The notes: generated by a model from the letters alone, not told the origin. A stretch of 64,000 bases of DNA from Talinum fruticosum (GCA_021018815.1 JAITYX010000007.1:4155001-4219000), one strand, 5' to 3'. Counted from the stretch's first letter, positions 37,411 to 48,631 are shown. A program made the numbers and translations.

Positions 37411-40147
37411 TTTTTATTTTTTGAAGTAGAATATAATAAATATTTTATATGATAAAGTGAACTAAGTAAAGTGTCCACCTCTATTTTCTTTCTATGGTGT
37501 AGTAGGCGGTTGATGGTTTTATAGGGTCTAATGGAATTAACTTCTCTACAACTTAGGAGTAAGGGTTGTAAATCCGAGCCCCTCACATCTGTCTAAGTGG
37601 GAGTGCGAGACTATCTAGTATGATTCGAAACTTCAACATGATAAATATTTGATCTCTCGGGAATTGTCTTTTCTTAGTTTCTTTCTAGAGAAAGCTATAT
37701 TTCCTATAAATTTAGTGTTCCTTGTAATTAATGACTTCGAGCTATTTTTTCTGTTTTTGTTTTTAGGGCGGGGGCATTGTATTGAAATTGATAAGACAAG
37801 TCTTCCTTGCACAATTTCATAATTTGCTTTACCCTATTGAAGTTGACTTGGATGCGATGTTCGGTTCTTTTTCTTCCCCTTTTGTGGGAAGGAAGTGGGG
37901 GTTGATGCTACTTTTTGTGGTGCTTTCGTGGCTCTTAATTGAGTGCCTTATAGCAACATAAAATATATGTTGTCGAAAAGCTTTTTAATATCTTCTGTTT
38001 GTGTGGAGTTGTTTGGTTATCATGCATTTGAGTGCGAGTGTAGAATAAAGCCCCGATTTAGTGGTAAAGGTAAAATGCCTTAATATGAAGGTGTACCACT
38101 TTCTAGCATAGAATCCAAAACCCCTCTATGTCTACTCATTCAATACCCACTTTCTAGCATAGAATTGGCTGCTGACTGCAGCAGAAATGGGGCAGAATCA
38201 GCACAGTGGGAATCAAACACTTCCCTGAAAATTAGAATGTGGGGAGCATAACAATACCTACTACTCGACCCCAAAAGTTGGCTTATCAATCATCAAATGC
38301 ACACACACGTACACACAAGAGATGTAATATTGAGCCTTACATACCTATTAATAACCAAATAGTTTTGTAGATATTTACCACGATTCATCGATAGCCATGC
38401 CTATTCTTTTTGTCCACGTCAACGAAGCCCCTAGCTCTCCCAAGAGACGGAGTACTTCAAATTAAGGAAAATTTCCCTTTGCTTCATAAGTCATAAGTAA
38501 AACCTAAGCCCGGGGATGACTTTTGCTCTATCCGGAAATTGATAGGGTTGCAAAGCATTTGCTACTTTATATATATTCTGCCCAAAAGTGGCATGGGAAT
38601 ATAGAAATTTGTAAAAAGGGTACGTTATATATATTATTTGAGATTTCCAAAGCATATTCGTTGAAGCATTTAAAAGTTTATTAAAGCTCCAATAAATTGC
38701 TCTTTTCCATGTTTGTTGAATAAAAAGCACATGCGCATTTGTTTGCTTGGATAAAAATTATCTTATCCTATACAATAATTATCCCTAAGAATTTGTAAAA
38801 GTACCAACTATTGATATTCATGTCAGCCACGAATGTTTCTGGTTTTATAATTGGCAACTTGACTCACTTCAAAGGTGTATCCATATAGAACCTTTTTGGG
38901 CATTGGAAATACGGAAAAGTAGAGAAACCCTTAATGAGATGGAGAAACAGAAAGTATTAGCCAATCTTACTTTGATGTTTTACACCCCCTCCCCCTCATT
39001 AAGGTCTTTCATTAATGAATGATAAAAAGCTCAACATGAGAAATATGACAAATGATAACACTACGTGCTTATAGTTCTTAGATTAAGAAAATTGAGAATG
39101 ACTTCTTAGAAATCTTCTCATTCTTCCGCACATGTCATGAGTTCTTGATTGGAATATATGATAGGGCTATGCCATGTTATTCTTGTGCACAATGAATAAG
39201 GACCCAATTTATTTTATGAGTACATTGTTCTCTCAAGGAAGTGACATTTATTGAATCCTAAAAGCATGATAATGTAAATATTATTCCGTTGCTAATTATT
39301 TTCAGTTTAGGAGGCTACCTGTCTATATCTCCCTAGCTTTGTCATGGATAAAATGGCATGCTTCATTACTTTGTAGAGTTCTTCGAGGGACTTCCTCCAA
39401 GGAGGGGGATAACAAGGATCGAAAACTTCGAGTGAGACAATGAAAACCGGAGGAAAAAAGCATACATGAATATAATTAGTAAGGATGCTTTATGGTTTCC
39501 CATAGTAGTTTTAGAAAAATAACATTATGGTTTCCCATGGTAGTTCTAGAAAAATAATACATTCGATTCTCCTCGAAGATTCTTGCTAATAAATCGAAAA
39601 ATGCCTAAGGTCAAGTGCGCTCAATGCATGTTGTGTAATCAACTTTTGGTTTGGCTAAGAGCCAAACTATTATGGGGACAATTACCCTCTTCTTCACAAG
39701 GAACATGGTTAAAGGAATATGCTGGCAAAACTTGATCTGATAGTACATCTATAAGGACATAATGGCAAGATCGATTGGGAATTCTATCTTTTCGGATGCA
39801 AGAAGAACAATGTGAGCTCGGTTCCTCATATCATGAACAAGGATTATGTAATGAGCCTTAGCATGAATATTAGCTGTAAGTTGCTAAAGTGGTTGACGTA
39901 CTGTGTCACTTCTCTATTTTCTTTGTGGAAATTTAGTTGGCCTCTTCAGGCTTTACCAACTCTCTAGATGCCAAAAGGAGAAAGTTACCTAAAAAAGATA
40001 TCCTAAGGAGATGTGCTTGTTACAGTAAATGATTATGTAAGAATACATACTAGAGATGCACTAAATAGAATTCAGCCTTGATTTGTTGTGAAGATATCCC
40101 ACCCTTTTTCCCTTCCCCTAGGATATCAAAAATAAACTAACTGTGTA
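37411..40147. other. Inner CACTA interior between the two TON1-like copies
   Basis: AT-rich with intron-like pyrimidine tracts. I see no recognisable coding domain. GGTTTCCCATAGTAGTTTTA at 39,495 and GGTTTCCCATGGTAGTTCTA at 39,531 form a small tandem repeat. The minus-strand frame at 38,491-38,730 is not convincing. Confidence 0.35.
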
Positions 40148-40554
40148 GGTGGTTTTATTGGACCCTCCTAGAGAGTGACTTTGTCTAATAACCTATAATT
40201 GTTTATGAAAATATCTTTTCTGGTGCTAAAGAAAAACTGAATTTCATGTACAATTCCCTAATTATTTAACATTATTTCCTGACTTTTTATAAAATGCAGG
40301 GAGGTTGGCTTTTGACTACACCGATGTGTGAATACTTAGACTGGGCTCAACTAAATCACACACTTAAAGTGTATCACCCAAAGTGTAATTTGGTATGAGA
40401 ATCATATTTTTCCTTCTCTTATAGATCTTCTACAAAAAGTTAGAAGTTGTCTTCTTATCTATTCATTCTTCATGTAGTTTTGTCTGTCGTGCCTTTTAGC
40501 CAAAGGAGTTTTGGAAGGAAGAACTAAAAGAGTTCAGTAGAAAAAATGGATATA
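40148..40554 (+). pseudogene. TON1: TON1-like gene fragment, copy 2 (duplication unit 2)
   Basis: Same segment as 36,919-37,329, less decayed. Piece B (40,300-40,392) is 31 uninterrupted codons between a TGCAG acceptor and a GTATGAG donor and contains CEYLDWAQLNHTLKVY, which I recognise as the conserved TON1 motif in the dimerisation/LisH-like region. Piece C begins at 40,500 after TTTTAG and reads PKEFWKEELKEFSRKNGY, in the right order and phase. The following TON1 C-terminal sequence seen in copy 1 is absent, and the N-terminal piece was not found. So this is a fragment, though the splice sites look intact. Confidence 0.65.
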
Positions 40555-40907
40555 ATTCATGCTTGAGTAGCTCTGGAGAACTTACAGTTGGATAAATGTA
40601 TATTAGCAATAACAAAATAACTAATATCTTTTGGATTTTACCTTCAGTATTTTTATTTTGAGTTGTTCTATGCTGCCTAGAATAATTTGCTTAAACCTAC
40701 ACATACTTAACTATCTCTGTTCTTTTTGTTTCTTTTTCTTGTGGGAATTTCAGATGTTCATCAATCCCCAAAATTGTGAATGATTTTTTGATAGCTCATT
40801 TTTCATTTTATTTTATGTTTAGAGTTTTTTGTCTTATTGTTATTGAAATTAAGTTTCAACACAAGATTGATTAATCAGCAAACTTCTTACAACCAAATCT
40901 CAGTATA

Positions 40908-41293
40908 AAATGAATGGACACAAATTAAAATTACACATAAGCATTCCAAAATCTGAGTTTACAATTGAAATTTAATAACTAGAAAGAGAGAATTACCGCA
41001 ACCAAGCCATTGTAGTTGCACAACAACCAAATCCCCTTTTTCAAAATCGGTCTCTGTACCGACCCTTCTCAGTATTCACCACAATATCATAGATTTGCAA
41101 TGAACGGCCACAAATTAAATATAGACATGAGTAATCCAAAATCTCAGTATGAAAATGAAATTTAATCACTAGAAGAGAAAATTACCACAATCAGGTGATG
41201 ACTACAATAAAGCTGTTGTAGTTGGAGAACAACCAAATCCCTTTCTTCAAAAGTTGTTTCTGTACTCGACCCTCCTCAGTATTCGCATAATTA
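40908..41293. repeat. Imperfect tandem duplication, about 190-bp period
   Basis: Two copies share CACAAATTAAA, AAATTTAATNACTAGAA, ACAACCAAATCCC and CTCAGTATTC in the same order (about 40,908-41,085 and 41,098-41,293). They are moderately diverged. Confidence 0.7.
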
Positions 41294-41419
41294 ACCATGA
41301 GTAGATCACTTATGTTGATCACTTATGCTCTCAGATTGTGTGGATGTTGTGAATGAAGAAAACCTAACAATTTATATACTCTCAAACGATTTTTTGTGTA
41401 GTTCAAAACATATGCCTAT

Positions 41420-42180
41420 CTAGCCGTCTCTCAAATTGACCCCCTATTTGGATTTACGAAAATAAGATGGATTTTAAGCAAAGAAAATAATGAGAAAAAA
41501 ATGTAGAAGAAATTTTTTCCCCTCTGTTTGGATAGGGAAAAAATTATGAGGAAAAAATTCACCATCCATCTCCAAATTAAAAACCACAAATCGGAAATTG
41601 AATCCTTCTTCCCCAATTGAACCCTCCTCTTCCACAAACAAAATATACACATACCTATGGCCTTAGTCGACTGAACTCCTTCACGAGAGATAGAAGAACG
41701 AAAAATGATGGAAGAAGTCACCCAATTTCAAATTCCTACTAAAATTCTGACCCTATTCTGAATCCGAACGCAGCCAATGCTTCAATTTAACTTCTCAAGT
41801 AATCCTAGAAGTAATTCAACCGCCAATAAGCACAAATTCGATCTCATTTACGAGTTTTTGGGATCCATATTCGAAAACCCGACACGCTGAAGAACCTAGA
41901 TCTGAGTACCTCGATGTACTCTTCGTATATCTACTTCGACTACAGACTACATGAATGGAGAGAGAGCGAGAGAGCTTCGAGGAAGAGCTTTGAGAGAGAT
42001 AGATGGAGTGAGGTCTTGAGCTAAGACCTAGAACTGAGAGAGGAGCGAGGAGACTCGAGATAGAGATGAGCTTCCTTCTAATTTGTTTTACTTTTGATCT
42101 TTCATGTGAGAGTTTTCAGACATTTTGTTTTTCTTCCTTTTTTCGAAAGAATTTATTTTTCCAATTTTTGTTGGTTTCAA
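41420..42180. other. Unassigned, exon-like purine-rich stretch
   Basis: On the minus strand, 41,750-42,070 is CT-rich and GC-richer than its surroundings and is followed by an open frame (41,431-41,721). This could be the 5' UTR and first exon of a captured gene. I recognise no domain. Confidence 0.3.
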
Positions 42181-43116
42181 TCCCAAGTTGAATATTTTCT
42201 TTAATTAAAATCTCAAGTTAAATATTATTTTAGATATATTTGTGTCCAAAAATATATTATTCTAAATTAGGTGAAATATGTTAAAAATTATTCAAACTAG
42301 TATGATAAGCTAATTTTTTCTTTCTTTCTTTTAAATTTTTTAAAATATAAAATCATATTCGGAAATAGCATTTAGAGTAACATTTACCATCTTTATAAGT
42401 CAAAATAAGTCAAATATTGTTATTATTTTGGCTAACATTTTTAGTATCATTTAGAGTTTTAAGCAACATTCTTAAAAACTAATAATAGTATCTTTGTCCT
42501 TTCAAAAGTACAGTTTCATATTTTTATGGTTAAAAAATTACTCTTATTTTTTATAAAATTATTGATCCTTCTATGTCAATTTACTTCACTGAGTTAGCCC
42601 AACAACTAAATTATTGAACACATTTTCTCCAAATGCTTATCTTATCAACTATATGCTAACAACTAAATTACAATTGTTAGTTGCCACTTAAACAACTAAA
42701 TCAAACACCATCTAAAATTTCCATCCTTTTTTATGTTTGATACATGTAATTATTTTCCACAAGAATTTCTAATCATAGCATATTATTGCCACAAGAATTA
42801 TAAACTTGTGCCAAAAGAAATTTTTTGTCATATTAATTTATGCTTGTGGCATATTATTGTCATGGTAGTATCTACTCTTGTCACAAGTAATGTTTTACCA
42901 CAGTAATTTATACATGTGCATATTATTGGCACGGGTACTATTTTTTTGTGGCACAAGTACTTTTTGCCGTGAAAATTTTTTATCATGACATATTTATTAT
43001 TTCATATATTTACACTTGTACTCGACGAAAAATTAATAGTGGCAAGACAAAAAATTGCCACGATTTTATGTTTCTTACGGCATAATTCGTGGTACAAGTG
43101 ATGATTTCTTGTAGTG

Positions 43117-43298
43117 ACGCCTCAACATTCACCAACCTCATCAAGTTTGTGGTCGAGAATCCGTCGCGGTCCCCGCCATCAATGCTAAGTTTCTCCTTCA
43201 GCGACGTCGGTGCCATAGCACCGACCTCTTCTCCCCGTCACAATCGAGAATCGCTACGTCCCCACCAGCAACGGCCGTGGTTGGAAAACAAGAGATAG
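43117..43298 (+). pseudogene. Unrecognised open frame, right half
   Basis: Continuation of the frame begun at 10,456, on the far side of the inner CACTA, reading ASTFTNLIKFVVENPS and staying open to 43,298. It is GC-rich compared with the surroundings. No domain was recognised. Confidence 0.35.
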
Positions 43299-44159
43299 AT
43301 TTCTCCTAGCTGTCATCGTATGCTTGACCGCCCTTGTCAAGCTCGACCTAGATATGAGCTTCACATTTTCTCTCACTTTTTGCCTCTCTCTCTCTACTCC
43401 CTTACGGTAGTGTGCGTCTCTCCCTCTCTCTCTCTCGCTTTTGGGTATTTTGGAATTCAATCAACCATGGGAGAGTGAGTAGAAAGGATCAAAATACTAC
43501 ATCTACCAATCTGGGCATCAAAGGAATATTTGTTTTGTGTGGTGGTGAAGACATTTGTTTTCTCCAATTTTTTGTATTAATAATTCATCATTCTAGGGCT
43601 CTAACTTCCTTTGAGAAAGGAAAGTTGGAACGTTGAAGTTTAATTAGATGAATTAGGTTGCCTTTACTTGTTATTTCGATGTAAAACTAAATTATTAGAT
43701 TCTGATGTAAAATTGTATTCCACATAATAATTTCGGACACTTTTTCTTTATCTTTTTCTTTCAATTCCATTGCCTTTCCTTGTTATTTCGATGTAATTTT
43801 GATGATTTTTGGATCGAAATTGATGCTTCGCAATCGTCGTTTGTTCCGATTGTATAATTGTACAAGGGGTATGAAAAATAAAAAAATATATCAAAAAATT
43901 AAGACCTATTACTACGGTTTTTAACTAAGAACCATAGTAATAAGTGAACCTCCTATCGCAATTGTTTATCCGTAACCGAGGTAATAGGTTCTTTATTACT
44001 ACGGTTTTTACATAAACCGTAGTAATAGGTGGTCTTTTACTACGATTTTGAACCATAGTAAAAGATGCCCATTTACAATTACGACCACATACACGAAGCC
44101 AAATAACCATAGTAAAAGGTCTTTCGAAATCGTAATTAAAAGTGGTTCCTATAGTAGTG

Positions 44160-44585
44160 AAACTAACTCGAATCTTCTTGGAATTTTTTTCTTTTGCGGT
44201 TGTTATTTCTTGATTCTATTTGGAATAAGGCATAACTAACTAAATTTCATATATAAACTAATCTACCATATTTCCATAAGTGAATAACGTTGATTGCTCT
44301 ACAAAAGCATCCCCTATTCCATTTACTCGTGAGGAGTTATAAACCTTTAAGGAGATGTAAGCAATCGTAAAAAGATACAAGGAAAACTGTAAGGAGTTGT
44401 AAGATAGTTGTAAAGTTAGTTATAAAAAGTTGTAAAGAGTTGCAAGTAGTTGAAAGGAGTTGCAAGCAACCGTATGAAATTATTAGGAGTCTGTAAGCAA
44501 CTATAAGAACATGTAAGGAGTTCTAAGAAGCTATTAGGAGCTATAATATTATAATTTAAAGCTAAATGGAACAAGGTCCTAAATA
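44160..44585. repeat. Right inverted arm of the outermost MITE-like element
   Basis: The segment 44,380-44,560 is made of repeated GTAAGGAGTTGTAAG-type words and is the imperfect inverse of 9,850-9,960. It ends near AAAGCTAAATGGAACAAGG. It carries the right AAA duplication of the outer CACTA at 44,160-44,162. Confidence 0.45.
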
Positions 44586-44759
44586 ATCATTTTGGATTCA
44601 ACTACAGACCTAGGGGAGGAACTTCTTAGATGCCCTTATAGCAAATGTACAACCTTTAGTTTCTCAAAGATTCACTCAATCCCCTTAAAGAGCCGCAAAC
44701 TTCTCAATCACCCGCACAAACCAAAAACATAATTAATTACAATGGGAAAGCAGGAAATA

Positions 44760-44970
44760 GGCAATTTTGGAGGTGTTTGGTTGACAACCTTTTGAGGGAA
44801 GAAAGAGTCGTTTAGAGGGATTAGTCTGTTTTGACCAAGTTAAATAATTATATGAATGTTTGGTAAATAACAGTTTGGAATAGCCGCTTGGCTCCAAATA
44901 ACTCTTTCTCAAACATCTTTTCCTAATTTCTTGGGAAGAATTGTTTATGAAAATGATACATTTGTCCAAA
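44760..44970. mobile_element. hAT-MITE-like fragment
   Basis: GAGGTGTTTGGTTGACAACC, GAATGTTTGGTAAATAACAG and GGAATAGCCGCTTGGCTCC are the GTTTGGT-type words common in small non-autonomous plant hAT elements. There is no defined end or target duplication. Confidence 0.25.
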
Positions 44971-45009
44971 AGTTTGAGCATTTACACCATATGTCACCAA
45001 CCCTTATTA

Positions 45010-45106
45010 TTATTATCATACCACTTGATATTTTTTATTAAATTGAATATGATAAATATTATATTAGATAGATAATGAATATAAATTTTATAAAATAGTA
45101 AGAAAA

Positions 45107-45173
<67 letters not shown>

Positions 45174-45270
45174 CTACCACTTGATATTTTTTATTTAAAT
45201 TAAATATGATAAATATTATAATATACAGATAATGAATATAAATTTTATAAAAATAGTAAGAAAATAAAGT
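45010..45270. repeat. (TTA)n microsatellite with duplicated flanks
   Basis: TTA repeats run from about 45,107 to 45,171. The roughly 95 bp before them (CCACTTGATATTTTTTATTA, GATAATGAATATAAATTTTA, AATAGTAAGAAAATA) recur after them, so the microsatellite sits at the junction of a tandem duplication. Confidence 0.85.
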
Positions 45271-45340
45271 TTTATAAATGAACATAATTTGTATAATATA
45301 AATATATTTATATTTGAAAAAAAATAATATATATATATAT

Positions 45341-45721
45341 AGGGATTGTATCAAATGAGAGGAGGAGACAGAGTGAGAGTGAGAGGATTAAATCTCAACC
45401 ATTTATTTTAAATCTAAGGGTTAAAATTAAAACAAAGTTATTTTTTATCATTCATGGATGTAAGATATGAATTTTTGATTTGGGGTTCAACATGCCCTAA
45501 ATTAGATGCATTTGAGGTAGGGTTTTCATAAATTCCAGCGGCTTTGCCGGCGGAAAAATAAAAAAAATAATGGAGTGTGGTGGTTTTAGGGTGGCATAAT
45601 GTAGGAGGAATTAATTAGGATTTTTTATTTGCTAGATTAATCTCAGCCACTCATTTTGATCCAATGGCCCATATTTAATCCTCTTACTCTCACTTTATCT
45701 CTCTCCTCTCATTTGATACAT

Positions 45722-45725
<4 letters not shown>
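45341..45725. mobile_element. MITE inserted in a TA microsatellite
   Basis: The left end is AGGGATTGTATCAAATGAGA then GGAGG. The reverse complement of the right end is AGGGATGTATCAAATGAGAG then G. TA repeats lie directly on both sides (45,327-45,340 and 45,725-45,799). It is 385 bp, with no transposase. Confidence 0.75.

Positions 45726-45799
<74 letters not shown>
45725..45799. repeat. (TA)n microsatellite
   Basis: A pure TA run of about 75 bases between two insertion-like modules. Confidence 0.95.
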
Positions 45800-45801
<2 letters not shown>

Positions 45802-46512
45802 TATCCAATGAGAACTCTTAGTTAGAATGGAAACTAAGAACTTTTAATCTCACCCTTTAAATTATAATAAAAGGAACCAAAACATGCCACATCACCAAAC
45901 TTTCATTTTCCTAAATTCAGCCCCCTTGCCCCAGCTCTTTCTCTTACCTTCGTTGCATCGACCACCCTCACCTTCCACCCAGGCTTTGCCGCCGGAAAAT
46001 TCACTTGGTTGTTGGTTAATCTAGAGAGCAACAATTTCAATCGAAATCTAAACCTGATTTGGCAATTCGGATGTCGGTTACCATTAGACTCGCCGATGGG
46101 TTCCGAACGAGTAATGGTGGTTTCCCATTTGTAATCAACGTCAAATGATGGTGCCACCGGCTTCAAAGTCGTAGTGGCCAGCGACAGTCCGCCCGATTTG
46201 TCATGAGTGATAAAGAAAGGGGGATCCGTTTTTGGCCCAACGGAAGCCACCACGACGAGCCACCGGTGGAGGGCGAATACCGATCGGCTTCCATCGTCCA
46301 TCAGCGACCACTATGGTGGCCTCTTTACGCTGGACAAACTCGACCGAAGTTTGGCTGTTGGCCAAAAGTAATGGAAGTCCACCTTAGTGGGGAGGTGGAG
46401 ACCTTAGGGGGAGGAAGGTGATGTGGCAAAATCACACCCTTTAGATTAAAAATTAATGGCCTAAATATAAAGTTCTTAGTTCTCAATTAAACCATTAGTT
46501 CTTAGGGATATT

Positions 46513-46516
<4 letters not shown>
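45800..46516. mobile_element. Second module between TA tracts, GC-rich core
   Basis: The left end has GAACTCTTAGTT and AACTAAGAACTTTTAATC. The right end, reverse-complemented, has CCCTAAGAACTAATGG and GAACTAAGAACTTTATA. Both sides then show CACCCTTTA / ATGCCACATC-like words, so the two sides are imperfectly inverted. The core (45,920-46,400) is GC-rich, with open frames on both strands (45,903-46,301 minus, 46,203-46,421 plus). This resembles a MITE or MULE carrying a captured gene piece. No domain was recognised in the core. Confidence 0.45.

Positions 46517-46566
<50 letters not shown>
46517..46566. repeat. (TA)n microsatellite
   Basis: A pure AT run of about 50 bases. Confidence 0.95.
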
Positions 46567-46570
<4 letters not shown>

Positions 46571-46960
46571 CTCCTTTAGATGTGCTCACTCATTAGGTGA
46601 GCTCAATACATCTAAACCATTCAATTATAAACTAAGGGCTTAGATTAAAAGGTAAAATTTTAATTAAAAACATAATTTTTTTATGTGAGAGGGTTGGAAA
46701 GGGTCAGATTTACAGCCCTTCCTCACTACTTTCTTATCGCTATCCCTCTCTCGTCGCGACGGTACTATCTCACCAAAACTCGCCTTCGGCCCTCCACCCT
46801 CACTCCACCGCTGTCCTCGTCGTCCCATGCCTCACTCTCTCTACCCTCTCTATGTCTTTATCTCACCTCTCTCTACCCTCATTGTGTCGTTCTCTCGCCA
46901 CGGATTCAGCTCATCCGCGGGCCTCTCACTCTAGTCGCCGGCCTCACCAACACAGCGACC

Positions 46961-46963
<3 letters not shown>
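46567..46963. other. Third module between TA tracts
   Basis: It begins CCCTCTCCTTTAGATGTGCT and has a GC-rich right half (46,690-46,960) with a plus-strand open frame that ends by running into the TA tract. No inverted end was found on the right. Confidence 0.3.

Positions 46964-47028
<65 letters not shown>
46964..47028. repeat. (TA)n microsatellite
   Basis: A pure TA run of about 65 bases. Confidence 0.95.
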
Positions 47029-47029
<1 letters not shown>

Positions 47030-47032
<3 letters not shown>

Positions 47033-47808
47033 ATGACAACTTAGACATAAACACATAAATGAAATTTCTCCAAACAACTAATTTTACCAAAAATCTTTTC
47101 AAGAAACAATTAATTCAAACAGCTTGATACAAACGGCTGATTCCGATTCAAACATCTAATATCTAATAGTTGATACAAATAACTAATAGCTAACAAATAA
47201 CAGATATTTATCAAACATAACCTTTTACATTTAGGAACAAAGTACTCAAACCCATAAAATACTATAATATGAAATCCAAAGTCATAAATTAAAAACTCAA
47301 ATAAAAGTCAAAAAGTCAAATGAAAAATCAAAAGAACAAAATGAAGAATAGTTGGGCATGTTCCAGACTCGCAGCAAAATTCGTGAATATAGAAGAATTT
47401 TTACCATCAACCATGAAGGAGTAACAGAATGTACATGAAAAATCAATGCCAATTGGAATGACCAGTAATTGTGTTCTACTATCAATTACTCAATTGAGAG
47501 AGCTTATGAATGCTTGAGGACTTACGAATTGAGGTTAGAGTGCAAAAGCAGGGTCTCAATGGGGATAGAGAAGAGAGAGAGGGATGGTGTACATTATTAC
47601 TTCAAAATAAAAACAATCCTTTTATTTATTTCATAGAAATAGAAGAGTTTTTCAATAAAAAGAAATAAAAAAATTTCTGTTAGGCATTATATGCTATAGT
47701 AATTAAGCAAATTTTTAGATCAACGCATGTTATTTCTTTATCCATAATCAATGGTCTAGAAAAAGTTAATTACAGTAGTTGAAGAAAGTTAATTACCACA
47801 GGATCTTC
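47030..47808. other. AT-rich, hAT-MITE-like words, no gene
   Basis: The segment 47,050-47,220 has AACAACTAATTTTACC, AACATCTAATATCTAATAG and similar words, as at 8.6 and 42.65 kb. The minus frame at 47,297-47,485 is not convincing. Confidence 0.3.

Positions 47809-47863
<55 letters not shown>
47809..47863. repeat. (ATA)n microsatellite
   Basis: ATA/AAT trinucleotide run of about 55 bases. Confidence 0.95.
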
Positions 47864-47865
<2 letters not shown>

Positions 47866-48039
47866 GGCACTAGGGTACCAATGTTTTACTGGTCAGCTAT
47901 TTTTTAGAACCTAAATTCTTAAAAACGATTATAAGTTCTCCCGAGTTTTACGACAAACTATTTCTTAGGCCCTTTTTCTTACTTTTTTGGCATGAACTTT
48001 TTGAAATGTGTATTTTTGACATAGAACACGGTAGAATAT

Positions 48040-48041
<2 letters not shown>

Positions 48042-48070
<29 letters not shown>
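48042..48070. repeat. Poly(A) run
   Basis: 29 consecutive A residues. It could be the tail of a retroposon ending here, but no retroposon body was recognised beside it. Confidence 0.8.
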
Positions 48071-48072
<2 letters not shown>

Positions 48073-48493
48073 TGAGGAGTATTTTGTGAAAAAAACTTAT
48101 TTTAACGATTTTAACTTTTTGAAATGACTTTACTTGGTACTAGTTATTACAATCTAATACTTATATCTTATAAATATTATACTTTATGTGATTATAGGCT
48201 CACTATCCTTAGAAAAATAATTAAACTTAATTAGAGAGTTTTGACCATTATCTAAATTTAGTAGGAGTTGACCCCGGAGTTTCTCTACCTTCCGGTTCTA
48301 CGGATATTGTTAATCTCAACTACACCTCCTCTAGATCAAGTATAACACAAATTTGTTTCATTTCTTACATTGGACCATACGTAGTCACTCATCAAATATT
48401 AATATATTCAAGGATAGTGAAATTTTAATCAAGAAATTATAATATTTCGGGCATAAGGTTCGCCTGAATAACGTTCCCTATTAGAAAACTTCT

Positions 48494-48499
48494 TTTATT
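48494..48499 (-). terminator. AATAAA signal of the caulimovirid transcript
   Basis: AATAAA on the minus strand, about 135 bases downstream of the TATA box at 48,632-48,641. This matches the short distance between start site and poly(A) signal that gives caulimovirid RNAs their terminal redundancy. Confidence 0.45.
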
Positions 48500-48631
48500 G
48501 AAAGTTTGGAAGTGGATACATTACAATGAAAAGATTGAAGAAGGACTCATAGAGAAATGGAGAACCCCGACTTCTCTTTTTATTCAAACTATGCTCAAAT
48601 GATCTGTGTCCTTTCACAATGTCATATGTTT

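Larger units (their letters stand above)
10731..43116 (-). mobile_element. Inner CACTA (En/Spm) element, about 32 kb with nested insertions
   Basis: The left terminus is CACTACAACAAATCTCTAAT then TGTGCCA. The reverse complement of the right terminus is CACTACAAGAAATCATCACT then TGTACCA, about 21 of 27 positions matching. Both sub-terminal zones (10,745-11,010; 42,745-43,100) are packed with GTGGCA/TGCCAC and ACAAGTG words. Its two genes, TNP2 transposase and a Ptta/En-Spm-like second ORF, read on the minus strand. The flanking triplets are ACA and ACG, one mismatch. The open frame in the host sequence continues across the insertion, supporting that these two ends belong together. Without the hAT and copia insertions it would be about 18 kb. 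Confidence 0.65.
10075..44159. mobile_element. Outer CACTA element, host of the nested insertions
   Basis: The left end reads CACTACTATAAAAACGACTT. The reverse complement of the right end reads CACTACTATAGGAACCACTT. Perfect 3-bp direct repeats AAA flank it (10,072-10,074 and 44,160-44,162), as expected for CACTA elements. Both sub-terminal zones (10,190-10,440 and 43,900-44,150) carry repeated TACTACGGTT / AACCGTAGTAAT words in both orientations, the usual transposase-binding array. After removing the nested inner CACTA it is only about 1.7 kb, with a split open frame and no transposase, so it is non-autonomous. Confidence 0.75.

Noticed and set aside
45169..45354. Tyr/Ile-rich minus frame
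   Set aside because: AT-rich composition artefact next to microsatellites.
46685..47058. Plus-strand frame ending in repeated Tyr-Ile
   Set aside because: The C-terminal part is the translated TA microsatellite. The N-terminal part is GC-rich but unrecognised.
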